13,215 nucleotides of DNA from a bacterium (GTDB lineage: Bacteria; UBA3054). The position numbers and the translations under genes were made by a program. The DNA lies in NCBI GenBank assembly GCA_017538635.1, contig JAFYIM010000449.1:1-13215 (forward strand), written 5' to 3'. A model generated the notes under the pieces. The model had not been told where the DNA came from, ran no database searches, and saw only the letters and a program-made list of their open reading frames with translations. This document shows positions 6,474 through 13,215 of the stretch, in pieces. Positions within the stretch are counted from its first letter, which is position 1. The number at the start of each line of letters is the position of its first letter.

Positions 6474-8591
6474 ATGAAAAAACTCATTGCTATCATCCTT
6501 TTCAGTTCTATTAGCCTTACTCTTCTGGCCGATCCCGGCCTCATAAGGCTATCAAGCGCCACCATCGATCCCACTTCGCCGAAAGTTGCGAACGCGGAAA
6601 CACTCGCATCCTCTCCCACCGCCGAGGGGAAGTATCAGTTCATCGTGCAGCCGGAAAAGAATTTCAGCGTCGCGGAACTGAAAGAGTTAAAAGAACTGGG
6701 GCTCACTAAGATCGGCACCATTCCGCCGAACGCCTACATTTTCCTGGCAAATAAAGAACAGATAAAAGAGCTTGGCGAGATCTTCCCTCTTTTGTATTGC
6801 TCTGAATACAAGCCGGAATACAAAGTTGCCTTAACCGCCCAGAAGAAGACGGCAGAGGCGCCCGCTTCGGAAAAAGTTTTGATTGGTCTTGCGACAGCCG
6901 ACAGTTATGACGCGGTAGCGCAATTCCTGAAAGAGAAAAACGTGGCAGAATACAAACTGCTTCACAAAGAACCGCCCGTCGTCGAGGCGGAAATACCTTT
7001 GTCCCTGGTCTCTTCTCTCGCCGCCAAAAGCGAAGTCTTGAGCGTCGAAACAAAACCTGTGAAAAAGTTCATGAACGACGTCGCCAGAAGCGATGAGCTG
7101 ATGAACGTTGACCGCGCCAACAACTCAGGCTATACCGGGAAAGGCGTGATGGTCATAGTAACGGACACCGGATTAGACAGCGGCGACACCGCCAACATAC
7201 ACGACGACTTCCAGGATAAAAACGTGATCGGCGTCGTTGGCGAATTGAACACCACGAGGACAGACTGGAGAGATCTTAACGGTCACGGCACCCACGTGGC
7301 GGGCTCAGCAACAGGAACGGGCGCTCACAACAACGGCGACTACGCCGGAACAGCCAGGGAAGCGGATCTCTATTTCATCTGCCTGGGCGACGCTTCCTCT
7401 TCTATTGCCGATCTTTCGGACAACGACATCGCGAACGCTTACGAAGCCGGCGGAAGAGTCATGAACAACAGCTGGGGTTCCAGCTCATACAATTACCAGG
7501 GAGCATACACCACCACGGCTCAATACTACGATGCCTTGGCAACACAATATCCCGATCTGCTCCTGCTATTCGCCGCCGGAAACGAGAACGAAGAGATCGA
7601 CATCTATGATAATTTTTCCCTTTCCTACGAAGCCGTCGCCAAAAACTGTTTGACGGTGGGAGCCTCGGAAAGTTACCGTCCGGAATACCCCTATACTTAT
7701 GGCATGCTCTGGGACTTGCCAACTGACAACCCCTATTACAACGACAAGGCCGCCTATCCTTACAACGAAACTCAGCAGGGCATGGCCTACTTCTCCAGCC
7801 GCGGACCTGCCAAGGACGGCAGGGCGAAACCAGATATCGTGGCTCCCGGTACCTGGATCTATTCCGCGGAATCACTTTATGACGATGACAACGACGGCGA
7901 AAGAAAATCCTATTACACTTTTATGTTCGGAACATCCATGGCCACGCCCCTGACTTCCGGCGCGGCGGCCTGCGCCTTGCAATACCTTAAAGAAAAAACA
8001 AACATAGCCTCCCCCTCTTGTGCACTCGTCAAAGCGCTTTTAATAAACGGCGCCAGGACCATGGGCAAAGGTCAGTTCACCAACCGCACTGAGATCCCGG
8101 CAGTCGTCCCCAACTGGGTGAATGGCTTCGGGCACGTCAATCTTAATGAAAGCTTGGAACCCTCGTGCGGAGAACTCTTCGCAACGGAGGGAACGATAGC
8201 GGAGACCGGCCAATCCGTTTCCTATTCCTTCACCAAGGAAAGCGAAGGACCTGTTTCCGCAACGCTCTGCTGGAGCGACTATCCTGGCACTCCTGGCGCA
8301 GCCTTGGCCTTGGTCAACGACCTTGACATCATAGTAAGCGACGGAGAGAACGAGTATTACTCCGGCGGCAAAACAGCGTCCAACGACCATCTGAACAACT
8401 GTGAGCGCTGTCAGGTGAACGATTTCCCCGCCGGCAGCCGCATTGAGGTGAAAGTTACTGGTTACAACGTTATGGAAGGACCGCAGAACTTCGCGCTCTG
8501 CGTTTCCGGCATAAACGATGTCGTTCCCGAACCGGCCTTCGCTTTTGCAGCCTTTGTGATAGCTCTGCTTTTCGCAAGAAAAACCAGATGA
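6474..8591 (+). CDS. Secreted subtilisin-like serine protease (S8, KP-43-like) with PEP-CTERM tail, paralog 2
   Basis: This 705-residue protease has the same plan as its upstream neighbour: signal peptide 1-19 (cleavage after LLA before DPG), prodomain with FIVQP and PPNAYIFL, catalytic D231 (IVTDTGLDSG), H271 (GHGTHVAG), oxyanion N370 (AAGN) and S488 (GTSMATP). It then has the C-terminal beta domain (TLCWSDYPGTPG, LVNDLDI) and a PEP-CTERM tail at 684-705 (VPEP, hydrophobic, RKTR). By eye about half the residues match paralog 1, more near the active site, so the pair arose by tandem duplication followed by divergence. Cysteine positions differ markedly, and the Cys-rich insert of paralog 1 is replaced by LGDASSSIADLS. 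It starts 4 bp after the previous stop with no good Shine-Dalgarno sequence, suggesting coupled translation. Its stop codon directly abuts that of priA on the other strand, leaving no room for a separate terminator. Confidence 0.93.
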   Translation: MKKLIAIILFSSISLTLLADPGLIRLSSATIDPTSPKVANAETLASSPTAEGKYQFIVQPEKNFSVAELKELKELGLTKIGTIPPNAYIFLANKEQIKELGEIFPLLYCSEYKPEYKVALTAQKKTAEAPASEKVLIGLATADSYDAVAQFLKEKNVAEYKLLHKEPPVVEAEIPLSLVSSLAAKSEVLSVETKPVKKFMNDVARSDELMNVDRANNSGYTGKGVMVIVTDTGLDSGDTANIHDDFQDKNVIGVVGELNTTRTDWRDLNGHGTHVAGSATGTGAHNNGDYAGTAREADLYFICLGDASSSIADLSDNDIANAYEAGGRVMNNSWGSSSYNYQGAYTTTAQYYDALATQYPDLLLLFAAGNENEEIDIYDNFSLSYEAVAKNCLTVGASESYRPEYPYTYGMLWDLPTDNPYYNDKAAYPYNETQQGMAYFSSRGPAKDGRAKPDIVAPGTWIYSAESLYDDDNDGERKSYYTFMFGTSMATPLTSGAAACALQYLKEKTNIASPSCALVKALLINGARTMGKGQFTNRTEIPAVVPNWVNGFGHVNLNESLEPSCGELFATEGTIAETGQSVSYSFTKESEGPVSATLCWSDYPGTPGAALALVNDLDIIVSDGENEYYSGGKTASNDHLNNCERCQVNDFPAGSRIEVKVTGYNVMEGPQNFALCVSGINDVVPEPAFAFAAFVIALLFARKTR

Positions 8592-10832
<2,241 letters not shown>

Positions 10833-10838
10833 GATCTC

Positions 10839-11585
10839 TTATATTACAAAAAAACGCTCCGCGTTTTTGTCGGTAAAATTTTCCACTTCCTCCAGCGTCA
10901 GGCCGGTCGCCTGCGCGTAGGCTTCGGCAACTTCCATCACCTGCGCGGGCCTGACAAAAGGCGGCCTGACTTTATCGGTGCCGATGTAGGGGCTGTCGGT
11001 CTCGCAAAGGACTTTGTCCCTGGGAACGTAGCGCGCCAAGTCTATGGTTTTCTTGGCGTTCATCCGCGTTAGGGTTCCGGAAAAGCTTATGTAGGCGCCG
11101 AGGTCGAGGAAAGGCTTCACCTGCTCCCTTGAGCAGGAGCAGCTGTGGAGGAGAAAAGGCGCGCCGAATTCCTTCAAAGGCTCCAGAAGGTCATAATAGG
11201 CCTTGCGACAGTGGATGACTAGTGGTTTATCGTGTTTCTTGGCAAAGGCCGCTTCCTGGGCGAACCAGGCCGTTTGCTGGGGCTTCTGGCTGTCGTCGGG
11301 AACGTAATCGAGCCCGACTTCGCCGATCGCGAGGCATTTGGGATGTTTTACGAGCGTTTCCCTAAGCTTTTGATCGTCGCCTTCTCCTATGAAGAGCGGA
11401 TGAACGCCCACGGCGAAATAAACGAAGGGATATTTTTCCGCGATATCTTTGGCTCTCAGCCAAAAATTTTTGCTGTAGGCCGGGATAAGGAAACGTTTGA
11501 CGCCGGCGGTTTGAGCCTCTTTAATCACATTGTCCAGATCGCCGTAGATCACTTCGTCGGTAAGATGGGCGTGGACGTCAAACAT
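10839..11585 (-). CDS. tatD: TatD-family metal-dependent hydrolase (DNase)
   Basis: This is a TIM-barrel metallohydrolase of the TatD family. Characterised members are Mg-dependent 3'-5' exonucleases or DNases involved in DNA repair and clearance. The 248-residue length is typical (about 250-265). All metal ligands are visible: H5 and H7 (DVHAHL), E89 (IGEVGLDY), H125 (VIHCR), H147 (LLHSCS) and D197 (ETDSPYIG). The usual FSGS-type signature is seen as SCSCS after H147. The ATG lies inside the end of the upstream radical SAM gene (8-bp overlap ATGTTTGA), so translation is probably coupled, and priA follows 6 bp downstream. The cytoplasmic location fits the absence of a signal peptide. The exact paralog (TatD, YcfH or YjjV type) cannot be fixed from the sequence alone; the symbol is used for the family. 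Confidence 0.93.
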   Translation of the reverse strand: MFDVHAHLTDEVIYGDLDNVIKEAQTAGVKRFLIPAYSKNFWLRAKDIAEKYPFVYFAVGVHPLFIGEGDDQKLRETLVKHPKCLAIGEVGLDYVPDDSQKPQQTAWFAQEAAFAKKHDKPLVIHCRKAYYDLLEPLKEFGAPFLLHSCSCSREQVKPFLDLGAYISFSGTLTRMNAKKTIDLARYVPRDKVLCETDSPYIGTDKVRPPFVRPAQVMEVAEAYAQATGLTLEEVENFTDKNAERFFVI

Positions 11586-12513
11586 AGAAAAATTCCTTCC
11601 CGTCCTGAGTGCGGGAATGGATACTTCCTTTTTGCAGAAGGGTTTTGAGGAGTGCTTCCGTTTCTGATTTAGGATATCCTTTCGCTTCCACCAGGTCCTC
11701 GAGGGACATTATCCTGTGGCTCAAAGTCTCCAAGAGCTCTTCCTCGTTGACTTCCCTTTTTCCCTTGAGCGGCGCGGAGTGATAGGAAGCGATGACTTCC
11801 GCTTTGGGAATGAAGTAGCGCGACCACTTTTCCATTTCCTCTTTGGGGATCGGATTAACGTCCTTTTCGGCGGGCGGCCTCACGGCGGTGTTGAGCTGGA
11901 CGCAGTTCACTTTCAGGGAGCGCGACAAAAGGGAAAGCGCGGTCACCTGGTCTTCGTTGTCGTTGATGCCTGGGACAAGGAAAACTTCAAGATCGACTCT
12001 CCCCTTTCCGCGGTAAGCTTCGCAGAAAGCTTTGAGCCCGTCCAAGTAATCGGCGAAAGGAAGGTCTGTGGCCGGACGATTCAACCTTTTGAAGGTCTTT
12101 TCGTCCGCGGCGTCAAGGCTCGGCATGACAACGTCAGAAATAAGCGCGGCTTCCCTGACTTCCGGAATATAGAAAAGCGTGGCGTTAGTGATAAGGCAGA
12201 CCGGAAGACCGGTTATTTCTTTGGCTCCTTCGATTATCGTTTTCAGCGACTTGTAGAGCGTCGGCTCGCCGGAGCCGGCCAGGGTAACGATGTCAGCTTC
12301 CCCGCCTCTGTCTTTCCAGTTTTTCAATTCGCCCAAGACTTCTTCCGGAGGAAAATAATCTTTCCTTTCCAGCGTCTTCACGGTGGTGCGGCCGCACTCG
12401 CAGTAAACGCAGTCCAGCGTGCAGGTCTTGAACGGGATGAGGTCTATGCCGAGGGAACGCCCCAGCCTTCTGGAGGCCACGGGGCCGAAGATATGTTTAT
12501 ACTTGTTTGTCAT
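11578..12513 (-). CDS. Radical SAM protein (COG0731-like) with C-terminal winged-helix-like region, substrate unknown
   Basis: This 311-residue protein carries the radical SAM cluster motif CxxxCxxC (C31, C35, C38 in CTLDCVYC), with an extra Cys at 40. The opening FGPVASRRLGRSLGIDLIPFKTC is typical of the COG0731 group, which is related to wyosine-forming TYW1 enzymes but has no settled role in bacteria. The GSGEPTL segment matches the SAM-contacting GGE-like motif, and VFLVPGINDNEDQ is a later barrel strand. After the barrel, residues about 245-311 (LSHRIMSLEDLVEAKGYP through EFFYV) look like a winged helix that could bind nucleic acid; this is an inference. Its start overlaps the end of the uracil-DNA glycosylase gene by 17 bp, and its end overlaps tatD by 8 bp. 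No good Shine-Dalgarno sequence is seen, so it probably depends on translation from upstream. Family membership is confident; no reaction can be assigned. Confidence 0.9.
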   Translation of the reverse strand: MTNKYKHIFGPVASRRLGRSLGIDLIPFKTCTLDCVYCECGRTTVKTLERKDYFPPEEVLGELKNWKDRGGEADIVTLAGSGEPTLYKSLKTIIEGAKEITGLPVCLITNATLFYIPEVREAALISDVVMPSLDAADEKTFKRLNRPATDLPFADYLDGLKAFCEAYRGKGRVDLEVFLVPGINDNEDQVTALSLLSRSLKVNCVQLNTAVRPPAEKDVNPIPKEEMEKWSRYFIPKAEVIASYHSAPLKGKREVNEEELLETLSHRIMSLEDLVEAKGYPKSETEALLKTLLQKGSIHSRTQDGKEFFYV

Positions 12514-13215
12514 TAAGGTATTTCATGACCTGCGTAACGTCGTTCCAGACTTTCCTTCTCACTTCCACGGTGTATTCCCTGAGGACGTAGGAAGGGTGAT
12601 ACGTCGGCATAACGGGGATGGCCATGCCGTCTATCCTCAAAGTGTGGAAAGTGCCGCGCAAAGCGTTGATGCCCGACTTGGTGTTCAAAAGATAGCGCGA
12701 GGCGAAAGCGCCGAGCGCTATGATGACATGAGGGCGCACTATCCTGATCTGGCAGGCCAGCATGGGCGTGCAATTGTCTATTTCCACGGGCTGGGGATCG
12801 CGGTTCATGGGCGGACGGCACTTCAAAACGTTGGCGATGTAAACGCTCTTTCTCGGGATCTTCATGCCTTTTTCTATGATGTCCGTCAGAAGTTCGCCGG
12901 CCCTGCCCACGAAAGGTTCTCCCTGAAGATCTTCGTCTTCCCCGGGCGCTTCGCCGATGAACATGATCTTAGCTTCGGGGTCTCCGCTGCCGAAGACCAG
13001 GTTGCTCCTAGTCTTGCAGAGGGCGCATTGCCTGCAGCCGAGGGCGTATTCCCTGAGGCGTTTCAGCTCTTCCGCCTTGCTTCCTGAACCGATCTTGAAT
13101 GGTTCCCTGAACTTGCTGAGAGGCTCGCTTTCGACTAACTTGCTAGGTTTTTTGGCGGCGGCGGTTTTCTTGGCGAGGTAAGCCTTGACGTCCCCCGGGT
13201 CGGGAGGAAGAGTTT
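12497..13215 (-). CDS. Type-4 (Fe-S) uracil-DNA glycosylase, 5' end missing
   Basis: This enzyme of the family-4 group removes uracil from DNA, starting base excision repair. A start at the ATG at 12964 would cut off conserved sequence. The frame stays open to the window edge and encodes YALGCRQCALCKTR and NLVFGSGDPEAKIMFIGEAPG, so the true start is outside. Visible are the first iron-sulfur cysteines (CxxC, codons 13034-13036 and 13025-13027), the active-site block GEAPGEDEDLQG with PFVGRAG, the second pair (KCRPP and EIDNC) and the HPSYVLR motif near the C-terminus. Upstream of the first cysteines is a Lys/Ala-rich stretch (KKTAAAKKPSK) that looks like a flexible basic linker to something further N-terminal. 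The gene overlaps the radical SAM start by 17 bp and is the first visible gene of the leftward repair operon. The family call is firm. Confidence 0.94.
   Translation of the reverse strand, partial: TLPPDPGDVKAYLAKKTAAAKKPSKLVESEPLSKFREPFKIGSGSKAEELKRLREYALGCRQCALCKTRSNLVFGSGDPEAKIMFIGEAPGEDEDLQGEPFVGRAGELLTDIIEKGMKIPRKSVYIANVLKCRPPMNRDPQPVEIDNCTPMLACQIRIVRPHVIIALGAFASRYLLNTKSGINALRGTFHTLRIDGMAIPVMPTYHPSYVLREYTVEVRRKVWNDVTQVMKYLNDKQV

Noticed and set aside
11716..12516. Plus-strand open frame of 266 codons opposite the radical SAM gene
   Set aside because: The minus-strand frame carries CxxxCxxC and other family motifs; the plus-strand product has shadow-like composition and no motif.
12962..12964. 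ATG at 12964 as the start of the uracil-DNA glycosylase
   Set aside because: The first Fe-S cysteines and the VFGSGDPEA segment lie upstream in the same open frame.
12419..13087. Plus-strand open frame of 222 codons opposite the uracil-DNA glycosylase
   Set aside because: It is antisense to a clear family-4 glycosylase and has no domain or ribosome binding site.

Overview
The window looks like chromosomal DNA from a Gram-negative bacterium, most plausibly of the PVC group (Lentisphaerota/Victivallales or a relative). This placement is an inference. It rests on two secreted proteases ending in PEP-CTERM sorting tails (VPEP, a short hydrophobic stretch, then RKTR), on the dense arrangement of overlapping housekeeping genes, and on the moderate base composition. 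No rRNA, tRNA, transposase, integrase, CRISPR array or phage gene is visible.

Layout from left to right. (1) Positions 1-866, plus strand: the 3' part of a lysine 2,3-aminomutase-family radical SAM gene (kamA/epmB type), which begins before the window. (2) Positions 826-4185, minus strand: an A/T-richer two-gene unit. It encodes a WzxC-type polysaccharide flippase, followed with no spacing by a large protein of unknown function that carries a nucleotidyltransferase-like region and a protein-kinase-like region. (3) Positions 4186-4366: a 181-bp divergent control region with a good extended -10 promoter reading right, a plausible promoter reading left, and a small inverted repeat. (4) Positions 4367-8591, plus strand: two tandem, paralogous, secreted KP-43-like subtilisin proteases (S8 family), each with a signal peptide, prodomain, intact catalytic triad, C-terminal beta domain and PEP-CTERM tail. 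(5) Positions 8592-13215, minus strand: a tightly packed operon that enters from the right edge. It encodes a type-4 uracil-DNA glycosylase (5' end cut off), a radical SAM protein of unknown substrate, a TatD-family metal-dependent nuclease and the primosomal helicase PriA. Its genes overlap or are 6 bp apart.

The right-hand operon is a DNA repair and replication-restart cluster. The centre is a cell-surface module: PEP-CTERM sorting is known to be linked to exopolysaccharide production, and here two PEP-CTERM proteases are transcribed divergently from a polysaccharide flippase. No glycosyltransferase or exosortase lies in the window, so this link remains a hypothesis. The most unusual protein is the flippase partner (826-2739). 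It has a candidate D-x-D plus D nucleotidyltransferase triad, and a kinase catalytic loop whose metal-binding DFG aspartate is replaced by glycine. Every stretch between genes is shorter than 300 bp, and I saw no convincing rho-independent terminator.
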